Positions 38,805 through 48,961 of a stretch of DNA of 64,000 nt are shown here, piece after piece; the first letter of the stretch is position 1, and every line of letters starts with the position of its first letter. The position numbers and the translations under genes were made by a program. The DNA comes from Cellulosimicrobium sp. ES-005. GTDB taxonomy: Bacteria > Actinomycetota > Actinomycetes > Actinomycetales > Cellulomonadaceae. Under the pieces are notes generated by a model. It ran no database searches. It saw only the letters and a list, made by a program, of their open reading frames with translations, and was not told where the DNA came from. The stretch lies in assembly GCF_040448685.1 (NCBI RefSeq), contig NZ_CP159290.1:3658001-3722000 (forward strand), in the 5' to 3' direction.

Positions 38805-40379
38805 GTGCCCGCCCGTCAGCTGCGCCTGGTGCGCCCCGCCGAGCCCCCCGCCCCGATGCCCCCCGTGGACCCGGTCGCCACGGTGACCGACGCGCTCGCG
38901 GCGCTGCGCCGTGAGATGGAGGTCCCGGAGTCGTTCCCCGTCGAGGTGCTCGCCGAGGCGGAGGCGGTCGTCCGGGATGGCGGCGCCGTCCTCGGCGACG
39001 GCCGCGTCGACCTGCGCGACGTCCCGTTCGTGACGATCGACCCGCCCGGGTCGATGGACCTCGACCAGGCGCTCCACCTCGAGCGCGCCGGGGACGACCC
39101 GGCGGATCCCGCCGGCGCGGCGTTCGTCGTGCACTACGCCATCGCCGACGTCGGCGCGTTCGTCGCGCCGGGCCGGGCGATCGACGCCGAGGTGCACGAG
39201 CGCGGGACGACGCTCTACGCGCCCGACGGCCGCACCCCGCTCCACCCCGCCGTGCTCTCCGAGGGCGCGGCGAGCCTCCTGCCGGACCAGGAGCGCCCCG
39301 CGGCGGCGTGGCGCGTCGTGCTCGACGCGCGCGGCGAGATCCTCGACGCGACGGTGCGCCGCGCCGTCGTGCGGTCGACGCGACGCCTCACCTACGACGA
39401 GGCCCAGGCCGCGATCGACGCGGGCGGGGCCGAGGACGCGGTGGGTGCCACGCTCCTGCTGCTCCGCGAGGTGGGCGAGCTGCGGCTCGCGCTCGAGCGG
39501 GAGCGCGGGGGAGTGTCGCTCGAGGTCCCGGAGCAGGAGATCGTCACGCGCGACGACGGGTCGTTCGGCCTCGAGTTCCGCTCGACCCTCCCGGCGGAGG
39601 GCTGGAACGCCCAGATCTCGCTGCTCACGGGGATCGCGGCGGCGCGCCTCATGCGCGCGGGCGGGGTCGGCGTCTTCCGGGCGCTGCCCGAGGCCGACCC
39701 GCGCGACCTCGCGCGCCTGCGCCGCACGGCGCGCGCGCTCGGCATCGACTGGCCGCGCGAGACGGCGTACGCCGACCTCGTGCCGACCCTCGACTCGCGC
39801 GTGCCGCGCCACGCGGCCTTCCTCAACGAGGCGACGTCGCTCTTCCGCGGCGCGTCGTACGAGGCGTTCGGAGGGACGGGGCAGGAGCCCGGGGTGCCCG
39901 ACGACGCCGCGCACGCCGCGATCGGCGCGGAGTACGCCCACGTCACGGCGCCGCTGCGCCGGCTCGTGGACCGCTACGGCACGGAGGTCTGCCTCGCCCT
40001 GTGCGCGGGCGAGGACGTGCCGCGCTGGGTGCTCGACGCGCTGCCCGGCCTGCCCCGCACGATGGCGCGGACGGGCCAGCGCGCGGGCTCGTACGAGCGC
40101 GCGATCGTGGACGTCGTCGAGGCGGCGCTGCTCAGCGGGCGCGAGGGGGAGCAGTTCGACGGCGTCGTCGTCGACGTCGAGGACGACCGGGAGCGCGGGC
40201 GGCGCGTCGAGCGGGAGGGCGGCGACGCTGCGGGTGCGCGGCGCGGGCAGGTCGTCCTCTCCGACCCCGCGGTCCGGGCTCCGGTCGAGGGTGCGGACCT
40301 CCCGCTCGGCGACCCGGTGCGCGCGACGCTGCGCGAGGCGTCGGTGGCGGAGCGTCGGGTCCGGTTCACCGTCGGCTGA
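38805..40379 (+). CDS. RNB-domain 3'-5' exoribonuclease
   Basis: A 524-residue protein of the RNase II/R catalytic family. The metal-binding catalytic segment is VTIDPPGSMDLDQALHLER (first Asp cluster, near residues 78-96). It is followed by VHYAIADVGAFV, ERGTTLYAPDGRTPLHPAVLSEGAASLLPDQERPA, and the late APLRRLVDRYGTEVCLAL. Cold-shock and S1 RNA-binding domains of full RNase R are absent, as is usual for the compact actinobacterial version. The GTG at 38805 is preferred over the GTG at 38787 because TAGGGT lies 7 nt before it, implying a leaderless mRNA. Confidence 0.92.
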   Translation: MPARQLRLVRPAEPPAPMPPVDPVATVTDALAALRREMEVPESFPVEVLAEAEAVVRDGGAVLGDGRVDLRDVPFVTIDPPGSMDLDQALHLERAGDDPADPAGAAFVVHYAIADVGAFVAPGRAIDAEVHERGTTLYAPDGRTPLHPAVLSEGAASLLPDQERPAAAWRVVLDARGEILDATVRRAVVRSTRRLTYDEAQAAIDAGGAEDAVGATLLLLREVGELRLALERERGGVSLEVPEQEIVTRDDGSFGLEFRSTLPAEGWNAQISLLTGIAAARLMRAGGVGVFRALPEADPRDLARLRRTARALGIDWPRETAYADLVPTLDSRVPRHAAFLNEATSLFRGASYEAFGGTGQEPGVPDDAAHAAIGAEYAHVTAPLRRLVDRYGTEVCLALCAGEDVPRWVLDALPGLPRTMARTGQRAGSYERAIVDVVEAALLSGREGEQFDGVVVDVEDDRERGRRVEREGGDAAGARRGQVVLSDPAVRAPVEGADLPLGDPVRATLREASVAERRVRFTVG

Positions 40380-40408
40380 GGACGCGCGCGCCGTCCTAGG
40401 CTGTCCTC

Positions 40409-40780
40409 GTGCCTGCCCGACGACGCACCGACCCCGCCGCCGGCCGCCTCGCCCTGGCGGCGTGGCGCGCCGACCCCGCCGACCGCGCGGCCGTGACGAC
40501 CGCGGTGCGGTTCACGCTCGAGGAGCTCGCGGACGTCGCGCCCGGGCACACCGTGGAGGTGCGGGTCCCCCCGGCCGGCGCGGTCCAGGCGGTCGAGGGC
40601 CCCCGGCACACCCGGGGGACGCCGCCCAACGTCGTGGAGACGGACCCGCAGACGTGGCTCGGCCTGGTGACCGGCGCGGTCGCGTGGGCCGACGCGGTCG
40701 CCGACGGGCGCGTCCGTGCCTCCGGCGAGCGGTCCGACATCTCGTGGCTCCTGCCGCTCCAGGCGGCCCGCCCGCGCTGA
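40409..40780 (+). CDS. Sterol-carrier-like small protein (actinobacterial)
   Basis: A 123-residue soluble protein resembling the actinobacterial 'sterol carrier family' proteins. Conserved parts are [83 protein letters not shown]. The family probably binds a hydrophobic ligand, but its role is unknown. In other actinobacteria it is found near purF; here purF is about 11 kb away. Start GTG with TAGGCT 6 nt upstream indicates a leaderless transcript. Confidence 0.82.
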   Translation: MPARRRTDPAAGRLALAAWRADPADRAAVTTAVRFTLEELADVAPGHTVEVRVPPAGAVQAVEGPRHTRGTPPNVVETDPQTWLGLVTGAVAWADAVADGRVRASGERSDISWLLPLQAARPR

Positions 40781-41080
40781 GCGCGTCGCGCTGCCCGGCG
40801 GCGCGTGTTACTGCTGCGTAACGTTCTCGGCTCCAGGTCTGGCGGCGCGGGACGTGGAGGGCTAGCGTCCGATGATGATCGGCCGCCGTCCGCGCGGGCG
40901 CTCGCAGCACGACGACGTGCGGCGACGTTCTCGCGGCGGTGACGTGGCAGCAACCGCCCGTTCATCCAGGTGGGGTGCGATGTCCTGCGGAGGCAGGGCG
41001 TCGACCCGTCCCGAGTCGTGGACTCGATCGATGGACGCGCGACTGCTGCCCGGCCGTCCGCACGAGATGAAGGAGTCAGC
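40781..41080. other. 300-nt gap upstream of the secreted nuclease gene
   Basis: No gene seen. It holds an inverted repeat GTTAC-n6-GTAAC at 40807-40822 (TACTGCTGCGTA core) and a TAGCGT -10-like box at about 40863. The most likely content is the nuclease promoter with a 5' leader of roughly 200 nt. No known phosphate box was recognised. Confidence 0.4.
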
Positions 41081-44000
41081 GTGACCGACCACCAGCACCT
41101 GCGGCGACGGAGGGTGGTGGCGGGCACGTTGACCGTGGCGCTCGCCGCACCGCTGTCCGTCGCCGCGGCCACCGCCGCGAGCGCGGCGCCCGACGGGTCG
41201 GGCCTCGTCATCAACGAGGCCTACCTGAGCGGCGGCAGCGCCAACGCCCCCTACACCCACAAGTTCGTCGAGCTGTACAACCCCACGCAGGCGGCGATCG
41301 ACCTCTCCGGCATGTCGCTCCAGTACCGCTCGGCGACGGGGACGGGCGCCTTCACCGGCGTCACGCCGCTGACGGGGACGGTCGCGCCCGGGGGCTACTT
41401 CCTCGTGCAGGGCGGCTCCAACGGCTCGAACGGTGCGGCCCTGCCGACGCCGGACGCGACCGGGGGCCTCAACCCGTCGGGCACGACGGGCACCCTCGCC
41501 CTCGTGCGCTCCACGTCGGCGGTCACGCTGCCCGCGGGGAACGCCGCGGGCGCCGCGAACGTCGTGGACCTCGTCGGGTACGGGACGTCGAACACGTTCG
41601 AGACCGCCGTGAGCCCCGCGCCGTCGGCCAACAACGTGCCCGCGTCGATCAACCGGACCGGCTTCGCGGACACCGACGACAACAGCAAGGACTTCACGCT
41701 CTCCAGCACCGTCACCCCGCAGAACAGCGGCGACGACGGCGGCGGCCCCGGCCCCGAGCCGGGCGAGGTCGTCCCGATCGCGGAGATCCAGGGGACGGGC
41801 GCGGCGAGCCCGCTCGTCGGCCAGACCGTCACGACGCGCGGCGTCGTCACCGCCACCTACCCCACCGGCGGCTACGACGGCTTCTACCTGCAGACCGAGG
41901 GCACGGGCGGCGACCTCGACGCGTCGCACACGGCGTCGGACGCGATCTTCGTCTACTCCAAGGCCGGTGCCGCGGCCGTGCAGGTCGGCGACCACGTCGA
42001 GGTCACGGGCGCGGTGTCCGAGTACTTCACGCTGACCCAGATCACGCCCGCCGCGGGCGGCTGGACGGTCCTCGACGAGGCGGCCGAGGCGGTCAAGCCC
42101 GCGAACGTCGCGTTCCCCGCGACCGACGCGGCGCGCGAGGTGCTCGAGGGCATGCTCGTGCAGCCCGCGGGCGACTACGTCGTCGCGGACAACTACGACA
42201 CGAACTTCTACGGCTCGTTCCTGCTCGCCGCGGGTACGGACCCGTTCGTCCAGCCGACGTCGGCCGGGCGCCCGGGCAGCGCGGAGGCCGCGGCCGCCGT
42301 CGCGGACCGCGCGGCGCGGGCCGTCGTGCTCGACGACGGGGCGACGACCAACTTCAACAACACGGCGAACAAGGGCATCCCGCTCCCGTACCTCACGGGC
42401 GGGGTGCCGGCGCGCGTCGGCGCGGGCGTGTCCTTCACGACGCCCGTCATCCTCGACTACCGGTTCGACGCGTGGACGTTCCAGCCGCTGACGCAGCTCA
42501 CCGCCGGTGACGGCGGGAACGCCGCCACCGTGCAGCCGGCCACGTTCGCGAACACGCGCGAGGAGGCCCCGGCCGAGGTCGGGGGCGACCTGTCGGTCGC
42601 GACGTTCAACGTGCTCAACTACTTCACGACGACGGGCGACCAGCTCACGGGCTGCACCTACTACACGGACCGCGCCGGCAACCCCATCACGGTCAACCGT
42701 GGCTGCGACGCCCGGGGCGCCGCGAACGCGGAGAACCTCGAGCGTCAGGAGACCAAGATCGTCGCGGCGATCGACGCGCTCGACGCCGACGTCGTCGCGC
42801 TCATGGAGATCGAGAACTCGACGCCGTTCGGCAAGGACCGCGACCAGGCGCTGTCCGACCTCGTCGACGCGCTCAACGACGCCGCGGGCGCCGACGAGTG
42901 GGCGTTCGTGCCGTCGCCGACCGCGCTGCCGGACGACGAGGACGTGATCCGGCTCGCGTACATCTACCAGGTGGACGCGGCCGAGCCGGTCGGGGAGTCG
43001 CGGATCCTGCTCGACGACGCGGCCTTCGTCAACGCGCGCGAGCCGCTCGCGCAGGTGTTCCAGCCGGTCGGCGGGATCTCCGAGGGCGACGACGCCGCGA
43101 GCGACGACGTGCTCGTCGTCGCGAACCACTTCAAGTCGAAGGGCTCCGGCACGCCCGTGCTGCCGGGCGACGAGGACTCGGGCGACGGCCAGGGCTCGTT
43201 CAACGCGTCGCGCGTCGCGCAGGCGACGGCGCTCGTCGGCTTCGCCGAGGACGTCGCGGCGGACGCGGGCACGGACACGATCCTGCTCGCGGGCGACTTC
43301 AACTCGTACTCGCAGGAGGACCCGCTCGAGGTCCTCAAGGACGCGGGCTACACGGACCTCGGCGAGACGACCGGCGAGCACACCTACCTGTTCGACGGGT
43401 ACGTCGGCTCGCTCGACCACGTGTTCGCCTCGGCGGGCGCGGCCAGCGCCGTCACCGGCACGGACGTGTGGAACATCAACTCGGTCGAGCCGATCGCCAA
43501 CGAGTACAGCCGGTACAACTACAACGCGTCGATCCTCTACGACACGACGCCGTTCCGGTCGTCCGACCACGACCCGGTGCTCGTCGGCCTCCAGCTCGGC
43601 GACGCCACGCCGGGCACGACGCAGCTCGACCTGCTGGCGATCAACGACTTCCACGGTCGGATCGACGCCAACACCGTGAAGTTCGCGGGCACGATCGAGC
43701 AGCTGCGCGCCGTGAACCCCGACGGGACGGCCTTCGTCTCGGCGGGCGACAACATCGGCGCGTCGCTGTTCGCGTCGGCGCTCCAGCAGGACCAGCCGAC
43801 GATCGACGTGCTGAACGCGCTCGACCTCGCGGCCTCCGCCGTGGGCAACCACGAGTTCGACCAGGGCTTCGCGGACCTCACGGGCCGTGTCAGCGACGAG
43901 GCCGACTGGGCCTACCTGGGCGCGAACGTGTACGACAAGGGCACGACGAACCCGGCGCTGCCGGAGTACCAGGTCGTCGAGATCGACGGGCTCGACGTCG

Positions 44001-45841
44001 GGTTCGTGGGCGTCGTGACGGAGGAGACCCCGACGCTCGTCACGCCGTCCGGCATCGCGGACCTCGACTTCGGGGACCCGGTCGAGGCGCTCAACCGCGT
44101 CACCGCCCAGCTCCAGGACGGCGACCCGGCGAACGGCGAGGCCGACGTGGTCGTGGGTCTCGTCCACGAGGGCGCGTCCGCGGGCACGCCCGACGGCGCG
44201 ACGCTCGAGGAGGAGGTCGCCGCGGGCGGCGCCTTCGCGGACATCGTCAACGAGACCGACGCGCGCGTCGCGGCGATCTTCACGGGCCACACCCACAAGC
44301 AGTACGCGTGGGACGCGCCCGTCCCGGGCGTCCCGGGCAAGACCCGCCCGATCGTCCAGACCGGCAACTACGGCGAGTTCATCGGGCACGTCTCCCTCAC
44401 CGTGGACACCACGACCCACGAGGTCACGGCGTACACGGCGCAGAACGTGGCCCGCACGACGACGGACGACGCGACGCTCGTCGCGACGTACCCGCGGGTC
44501 GCGGCGGTCAAGACGATCGTCGACGCGGCGCTCAAGCAGGCCGAGATCATCGGTGCGCAGCCGATCGGCGAGGTGACCGCTGACATCACGACCGCGTTCG
44601 CGGGTGGCTCGTACACGGGTCCCGGCGGGACGTACGTGGGCCCCGGCCCGAACCCGACGTCCGGTCGTGACGACCGCGCGTCGGAGTCGACGCTCGGCAA
44701 CCTCGTCGCCGACTCGCTCCTCGCGACGCTGTCCGACCCGGCGCGCGGCGGTGCGGACATCGGTGTCGTCAACCCGGGCGGGCTCCGCAGCGAGCTCTTC
44801 CACGACGGCGACGGCGTCATCACCTATGCCGAGGCCAACGCGGTGCTCCCGTTCGTCAACAACCTGTGGACCGTGACCCTCACGGGCGAGCAGGTCGTCG
44901 AGATGCTCGAGCAGCAGTGGCAGACGAACCTGGACGGCACGCGTCCCTCGCGTCCGTACCTCGCCCTGGGGCTCTCGGACAACGTGTCGTGGACGGCGAG
45001 CACCGCCGACCCGCTCGCGACGCCCGGGAGCAACGTCTCGTCCGTGACGATCAACGGCGAGCCGATCGACCTCGCGGGCGAGTACCGCGTGGCGACGTTC
45101 TCGTTCCTCGCCACCGGCGGCGACAACTTCCGGGTGTTCACCGAGGGCACGGACCCGCGCGACTCCGGTCTGGTCGACCGGGACGCGTGGATCGCTTACC
45201 TGAAGGACAGCTCGCCGGTGTCGCCGTCGTTCGACCGCTCGCGCGTGGTGGTGGACGAGCTGCCCGGCACGGTGACCGCAGGCGACGACGTGAGCGTGGC
45301 CCTCTCGCATCTCGACCTCACCTCGCTCGGCTCCCCGCTGAACACCTCGGTGGACGGCTACCTCGTCGCGGCGGACGCCACGTTCGACCCGGCGAACCCG
45401 GGCACCCCGGCGGGCACCGCCGCGGTGACGGGCGGGGCGGCCACGCTGACGGCGACGGTCCCGGCCGACGCCGCGGCGGGGGAGTACGACCTGTGGGTCG
45501 TCGCGTCGCCGAGCGGCACGACCGCCCGGATCCCGGTCACGGTCGAGGCCGCGGCCCCGACCGTGGTGCTCGAGAACGTCGAGGCCTCTGCCCGCTGCAT
45601 GGGGAAGTTCGTCCACGTCGCGGTCCGGGCGACCAACGGCGAGGACGTCCCGGTCGAGGTCGTCGTCGAGACGCCCTACGGGTCCAAGCGGTTCCCGAAC
45701 CTCCAGCCGGGCAAGAACGCGTACCAGTCGTTCAACACCCGGGCCACGTCGGTCGAGGGTGGGACGGTGACCTTCACCGCCACGCTGGACGGCGTGACGC
45801 AGGAGTACGAGGTCCCGTTCGAGGGCCAGACCTGCGGCTGA
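41081..45841 (+). CDS. Secreted ExeM/NucH-type nuclease fused to 5'-nucleotidase
   Basis: A 1586-residue extracellular enzyme. A twin-Arg-like basic start (RRRRVVAGTLTVALAAPLSVAAATAASA) is the signal peptide. A lamin-tail domain follows at residues about 40-200 (LVINEAYLSGGSANAPYTHKFVELYNP), then an OB-fold-like region (about 227-475). The endonuclease/exonuclease/phosphatase domain spans about 503-840 (LSVATFNVLNYFTTTG, VVALMEIENSTPFG, LLAGDFNSYSQEDPL, SSDHDPVLV). A metallophosphatase domain covers about 848-1160 (AINDFHGRID, AGDNIGASLF, VGNHEFDQG, GHTHKQYAWD), and a 5'-nucleotidase C-terminal domain about 1195-1390 (NPGGLRSELF). The tail has Ig-like repeats and two Cys. There is no LPXTG or repeat anchor, so it is likely released. 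It could degrade DNA to nucleosides for phosphate and carbon. AAGGAG precedes GTG at 41081. Confidence 0.93.
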   Translation: MTDHQHLRRRRVVAGTLTVALAAPLSVAAATAASAAPDGSGLVINEAYLSGGSANAPYTHKFVELYNPTQAAIDLSGMSLQYRSATGTGAFTGVTPLTGTVAPGGYFLVQGGSNGSNGAALPTPDATGGLNPSGTTGTLALVRSTSAVTLPAGNAAGAANVVDLVGYGTSNTFETAVSPAPSANNVPASINRTGFADTDDNSKDFTLSSTVTPQNSGDDGGGPGPEPGEVVPIAEIQGTGAASPLVGQTVTTRGVVTATYPTGGYDGFYLQTEGTGGDLDASHTASDAIFVYSKAGAAAVQVGDHVEVTGAVSEYFTLTQITPAAGGWTVLDEAAEAVKPANVAFPATDAAREVLEGMLVQPAGDYVVADNYDTNFYGSFLLAAGTDPFVQPTSAGRPGSAEAAAAVADRAARAVVLDDGATTNFNNTANKGIPLPYLTGGVPARVGAGVSFTTPVILDYRFDAWTFQPLTQLTAGDGGNAATVQPATFANTREEAPAEVGGDLSVATFNVLNYFTTTGDQLTGCTYYTDRAGNPITVNRGCDARGAANAENLERQETKIVAAIDALDADVVALMEIENSTPFGKDRDQALSDLVDALNDAAGADEWAFVPSPTALPDDEDVIRLAYIYQVDAAEPVGESRILLDDAAFVNAREPLAQVFQPVGGISEGDDAASDDVLVVANHFKSKGSGTPVLPGDEDSGDGQGSFNASRVAQATALVGFAEDVAADAGTDTILLAGDFNSYSQEDPLEVLKDAGYTDLGETTGEHTYLFDGYVGSLDHVFASAGAASAVTGTDVWNINSVEPIANEYSRYNYNASILYDTTPFRSSDHDPVLVGLQLGDATPGTTQLDLLAINDFHGRIDANTVKFAGTIEQLRAVNPDGTAFVSAGDNIGASLFASALQQDQPTIDVLNALDLAASAVGNHEFDQGFADLTGRVSDEADWAYLGANVYDKGTTNPALPEYQVVEIDGLDVGFVGVVTEETPTLVTPSGIADLDFGDPVEALNRVTAQLQDGDPANGEADVVVGLVHEGASAGTPDGATLEEEVAAGGAFADIVNETDARVAAIFTGHTHKQYAWDAPVPGVPGKTRPIVQTGNYGEFIGHVSLTVDTTTHEVTAYTAQNVARTTTDDATLVATYPRVAAVKTIVDAALKQAEIIGAQPIGEVTADITTAFAGGSYTGPGGTYVGPGPNPTSGRDDRASESTLGNLVADSLLATLSDPARGGADIGVVNPGGLRSELFHDGDGVITYAEANAVLPFVNNLWTVTLTGEQVVEMLEQQWQTNLDGTRPSRPYLALGLSDNVSWTASTADPLATPGSNVSSVTINGEPIDLAGEYRVATFSFLATGGDNFRVFTEGTDPRDSGLVDRDAWIAYLKDSSPVSPSFDRSRVVVDELPGTVTAGDDVSVALSHLDLTSLGSPLNTSVDGYLVAADATFDPANPGTPAGTAAVTGGAATLTATVPADAAAGEYDLWVVASPSGTTARIPVTVEAAAPTVVLENVEASARCMGKFVHVAVRATNGEDVPVEVVVETPYGSKRFPNLQPGKNAYQSFNTRATSVEGGTVTFTATLDGVTQEYEVPFEGQTCG

Positions 45842-45858
45842 CGGTTCGCTGACGCCGT

Positions 45859-45923
45859 GCGGCGCCGCCGACGAGGCGGCGCCGCGTCCCGCGACCCGGG
45901 TCCCGTCCGACGGGCCCGGGTCG
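45859..45923 (+). terminator. Double-hairpin terminator candidate
   Basis: Two stems lie in succession after the nuclease stop: GCGGCGCCGCC/GGCGGCGCCGC (45859-45885, 5-nt loop) and CGACCCGGG/CCCGGGTCG (45892-45923). Neither has a T-run. Together they separate the nuclease gene from the leaderless gene at 46018. Confidence 0.6.
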
Positions 45924-46017
45924 CGGTGCGTCCGGGCCCGGCGGGCGAGACGTCCGAGCCCGCCCGCCCGTGCTCGGGCGCACGGGGCTCTCAGCAACCG
46001 CGGGTAGGGTCGTGGTC

Positions 46018-46515
46018 GTGAGCCCCGAGCAGTCCCCCGTGCCCGACGCCGACGCCCCCGACGGGTCGGCGGCACCCGACGCGGTGCGCGGCACAGCGCC
46101 CGACGCAGCGTCCGACGTGGAGCCCGACGCAGCGCCGTCGGCGCCCCTCGCGTCCGCAGGTGCCGACGGCGCCGTGCCCGTGGGTGCGGCAGGGACGGGC
46201 CGCGCCGAGCGCGAGGCCGAGGCCGCGGACGCGACCGAGGCGGCGGACGAGGTCGAGATCGAGACCGTCGTGGATCCGGGGACGGTCCGCCGCGCGCCGC
46301 GCTACGGGGCGTTCTTCACCGTCGGCGTGGTGCTGGGCACGGTGCTCGGCCTCGGGATCGGCGGCGCCTGGCTGCAGTCGCCGGCCGCCGCCCCGGTCTT
46401 CAAGCCGGGCGTCTACTTCACCGTCATCGTCGTCACGTGCGCCGCGCTCGGCGCGGCCGTCGCCGGCCTGTGGGCGGTCCTCGCGGACCGGCGGAGCCTG
46501 CGCGGGCGTCGCTGA
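46018..46515 (+). CDS. Small membrane protein with long acidic N-terminus, unknown function
   Basis: A 165-residue protein. The first 90 residues are low-complexity Ala/Asp/Pro/Glu (for example SPEQSPVPDADAPDGSAAPD). Two membrane helices follow: YGAFFTVGVVLGTVLGLGIGGAWL and VYFTVIVVTCAALGAAVAGLWAVLADRR. No family was recognised with confidence; small two-helix proteins of this kind are common in Micrococcales. GTG at 46018 with TAGGGT 7 nt upstream indicates a leaderless mRNA; another in-frame GTG at 46012 is too close to the -10 box. Confidence 0.72.
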   Translation: MSPEQSPVPDADAPDGSAAPDAVRGTAPDAASDVEPDAAPSAPLASAGADGAVPVGAAGTGRAEREAEAADATEAADEVEIETVVDPGTVRRAPRYGAFFTVGVVLGTVLGLGIGGAWLQSPAAAPVFKPGVYFTVIVVTCAALGAAVAGLWAVLADRRSLRGRR

Positions 46516-46547
46516 GCGACCTCGCCGGAGCTGACGCCGGCTCGGCG

Positions 46548-47870
46548 TCAGCCGGGTCCGTCGTCGCCCACGTGCCAGCGCTCGCGCACCAGGGCGCGGT
46601 ACCGCGCGGCCCTGGTCACACCGACCACCACGACGCACAGCGCCGCGAGGGTCGCGGCGGCCAGGGCCGCCGCCGTGGCGGCGACCGGCACCCCGTCGAC
46701 CAGGAGCGCGACGCCGCTGCCCGCCAGACCGGCCAGGACGGAGGGCACGAGCATCCCGGAACCGGCCAGGAGCACGAGGGCGAACGTCGTGGACGCCGAC
46801 CAGGGGGACAGGAGCTCCCGGACGACGTCGTCGGCGGGCGGCGCGGACGGCTCCGGGGAGCGCAGGAGGGCGAGCCCCGCACGGCGCTGGCGTCCCTGTC
46901 GTGACACCGGGAGCAGGAGCCACGTCGCGCCGAGGAGGAGCGTCGCCCCGACCAGCGTGCCGCCCACGCCGACGAGGACGTCGATCGACACCTCGCCCAC
47001 CGGTCCGTAGTGCCGGTCCGGGCTGAACTTGCCCGGGTGCCGCATCCACAGACCGATCAGGAACAGGACGAAGCCGACCATGCCGGCGCCGCCCAGCACC
47101 GCGGCCGCCCGGTCGTTCCGGCGCGCGACCCGCCCGTCGGGGCGCGCGGGGGCCGGCGGCCCGAACGCTGCGCGCCGCCGCCGCTCGGCCTCCTCGGCGT
47201 AGCGGACCTCGTTCGGTCCCCACGTCGTCCGCACGACGTCCTGCCACGCGGACCAGCGCGCGCGCAGCCCGGGCAGGAGCAGCAGGCCGACCGCGGCCAC
47301 CACCCCGACGACCGCGGAGACCGCGACGGTCGGCGTGCGCTCCGCGTCGTCACGGTCCATCGCGAAGAGCCCGACCGCCCCGGCGAGGAGCGCGAGCACG
47401 AGGTACGTCCAGGCGAGCCCGGCCAGCGCGCCCGCCGGGCTCGACTCCGCCACGCGCTTGCGCACCGAGTGCGGCGGGACGTCGGTGCGGGGGCGGCCCT
47501 CGTCCAGCAGGGCGCGGGTGACCGCGAGCGTCGCCGCGGCGTGCACCGGCACGAAGACCGGCACGGCGACCGCGAGGGTCAGGATCCACCAGCCCGTCGT
47601 CGAGCGCAGGACCTCGTCGGCGTCGAACCGCACGTCGGGGACGAGCTCACCGCCGACGAGCGCGAGACCGAGGAGGACGAGGAAGCCGAGGACCACGCCG
47701 ACGAGGAACGCCCCGCTGCCCGCCGTGAGGGCATCGAGCCGGGCCGGGCCCGCGGCGGCGCGGACCTCCACGAACCGGTAGGCCGCCCGCTCGCGGCGGT
47801 GCCGCGGCCGGTCGTCGCGACCCCGGTCGCCACGGCCTCGGGGGGAGCGGTCGACGCGGGAGGGAGGCAC
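46548..47870 (-). CDS. Polytopic membrane protein, unknown function
   Basis: A 440-residue protein with a basic Arg-rich N-terminus and about eight hydrophobic helices, for example FLVGVVLGFLVLLGLALVGG, WWILTLAVAVPVFVPVHAAATLA and FALVLLAGSGMLVPSVLAGLAG. A charged cytoplasmic stretch (YAEEAERRRRAAFGPPAPARPDG) sits mid-protein. No known transporter or enzyme motif was seen. GTG at 47870 with TATCCT 6 nt upstream on this strand suggests leaderless transcription. It is convergent with the 46018 gene and upstream of (not coupled to) the sulfate transporter genes. Confidence 0.78.
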   Translation of the reverse strand: MPPSRVDRSPRGRGDRGRDDRPRHRRERAAYRFVEVRAAAGPARLDALTAGSGAFLVGVVLGFLVLLGLALVGGELVPDVRFDADEVLRSTTGWWILTLAVAVPVFVPVHAAATLAVTRALLDEGRPRTDVPPHSVRKRVAESSPAGALAGLAWTYLVLALLAGAVGLFAMDRDDAERTPTVAVSAVVGVVAAVGLLLLPGLRARWSAWQDVVRTTWGPNEVRYAEEAERRRRAAFGPPAPARPDGRVARRNDRAAAVLGGAGMVGFVLFLIGLWMRHPGKFSPDRHYGPVGEVSIDVLVGVGGTLVGATLLLGATWLLLPVSRQGRQRRAGLALLRSPEPSAPPADDVVRELLSPWSASTTFALVLLAGSGMLVPSVLAGLAGSGVALLVDGVPVAATAAALAAATLAALCVVVVGVTRAARYRALVRERWHVGDDGPG

Positions 47871-47929
47871 GCGGGCAGGATAGCGAGCGGTGCCCGTGGT
47901 CGGGGCAGCCCCGTCGCGGCGGTGCCGGG

Positions 47930-48961
47930 TCAGCCGGGGACCGGCGCGCCGACCGGCCGGGGAGCGGCGGACGTCGGCGCGCCCTCGGCCGGGGCGAGCC
48001 GCACGGCGACCCCCGGCGCGAGACCCAGCGTCCGGGCCTCCGCGCGGGTCACGACGACGGACACCACCTCGTCCGCGGTCGCCACCTCGGCACGCACCTC
48101 GAAGCCGACGCGCGTCGTGCGGGTCACGACGCCCGGCACGGGGCCGCCGGGGCGGGAGGGCGCGGCGTCGTCGGCGCTGCCGTCCGGCGTGCCGTCGCCC
48201 AGCACCTCGACGTGGACGTCGTGCGGGCGCACGAGGACGCCGCCGAGCCGGGTCACCGGCCCGAGGAAGCCCATGACGAAGTCGTTCGCGGGGCGGTCGT
48301 AGAGGTCGTCGGGCGTGCCGACCTGCTCGATACGGCCCTCGTTGACGACGACGATCTCGTCCGCGACCTCCAGCGCCTCCTCCTGGTCGTGCGTGACGAA
48401 CACCGTGGTCACGGGGATCTCGTCGTGCAGGCGGCGCAGCCAGTCGCGGAGCTCCTTGCGGACCTTGGCGTCGAGCGCGCCGAACGGCTCGTCGAGCAGC
48501 AGCACGCTCGGCCGGATCGCGAGGGCGCGCGCGAGCGCCATGCGCTGTCGCTGTCCGCCCGAGAGCTGCGAGGGCAGGCGGTGCGCGAAGCTCTCCAGGT
48601 GCACGAGGCGCAGGAGCTCGTCGACGCGCTCGGCGATCTCGGCCTTCGGGGTGCGGCGGATCTCGAGCCCGAACGCGACGTTCCGCGCGACGCTCAGGTG
48701 CTTGAACGCCGCGTAGTGCTGGAAGACGAAGCCCACGTTGCGTCGTCGGGCCGGGAGGTTCGTGGCGTCGCGACCCTCGATCTCGATCTCGCCGGAGTCG
48801 GGGACCTCGAGGCCGGCGACGACGCGCAGGAGCGTGGACTTGCCCCCGCCGCTCGGGCCGAGCAGCGCGGTGAGGCGACCGGTCGGCACGGAGACGGAGA
48901 CGTCGTCGAGCGCGACGAAGTCGCCGAAGGTCTTGCGGACGTTGCGGATCTCGATGCTCAT
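47930..48961 (-). CDS. cysA: Sulfate/thiosulfate ABC transporter ATPase
   Basis: A 343-residue ATPase. Walker A is GPSGGGKST, the Q-loop lies in [23 protein letters not shown], the signature is [16 protein letters not shown], Walker B is [12 protein letters not shown] and the switch His is in [29 protein letters not shown] and the C-terminal TOBE-like regulatory domain ([13 protein letters not shown]) identify the CysA branch. An ATGA overlap couples it to cysW. It is the last gene of the unit and energises sulfate uptake. Confidence 0.95.
   Translation of the reverse strand: MSIEIRNVRKTFGDFVALDDVSVSVPTGRLTALLGPSGGGKSTLLRVVAGLEVPDSGEIEIEGRDATNLPARRRNVGFVFQHYAAFKHLSVARNVAFGLEIRRTPKAEIAERVDELLRLVHLESFAHRLPSQLSGGQRQRMALARALAIRPSVLLLDEPFGALDAKVRKELRDWLRRLHDEIPVTTVFVTHDQEEALEVADEIVVVNEGRIEQVGTPDDLYDRPANDFVMGFLGPVTRLGGVLVRPHDVHVEVLGDGTPDGSADDAAPSRPGGPVPGVVTRTTRVGFEVRAEVATADEVVSVVVTRAEARTLGLAPGVAVRLAPAEGAPTSAAPRPVGAPVPG

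Noticed and set aside
40807-40822. GTTAC-n6-GTAAC as a phosphate (PhoP) box before the nuclease gene
   Set aside because: Arms are only 5 bp and do not match the direct-repeat layout of actinobacterial Pho boxes; kept only as an unexplained inverted repeat.
40862-46075. A 1737-codon open frame on the minus strand
   Set aside because: It lies opposite the well-supported nuclease/nucleotidase gene; its Arg/Val/Asp-rich, domain-free translation is the usual shadow in very GC-rich DNA.
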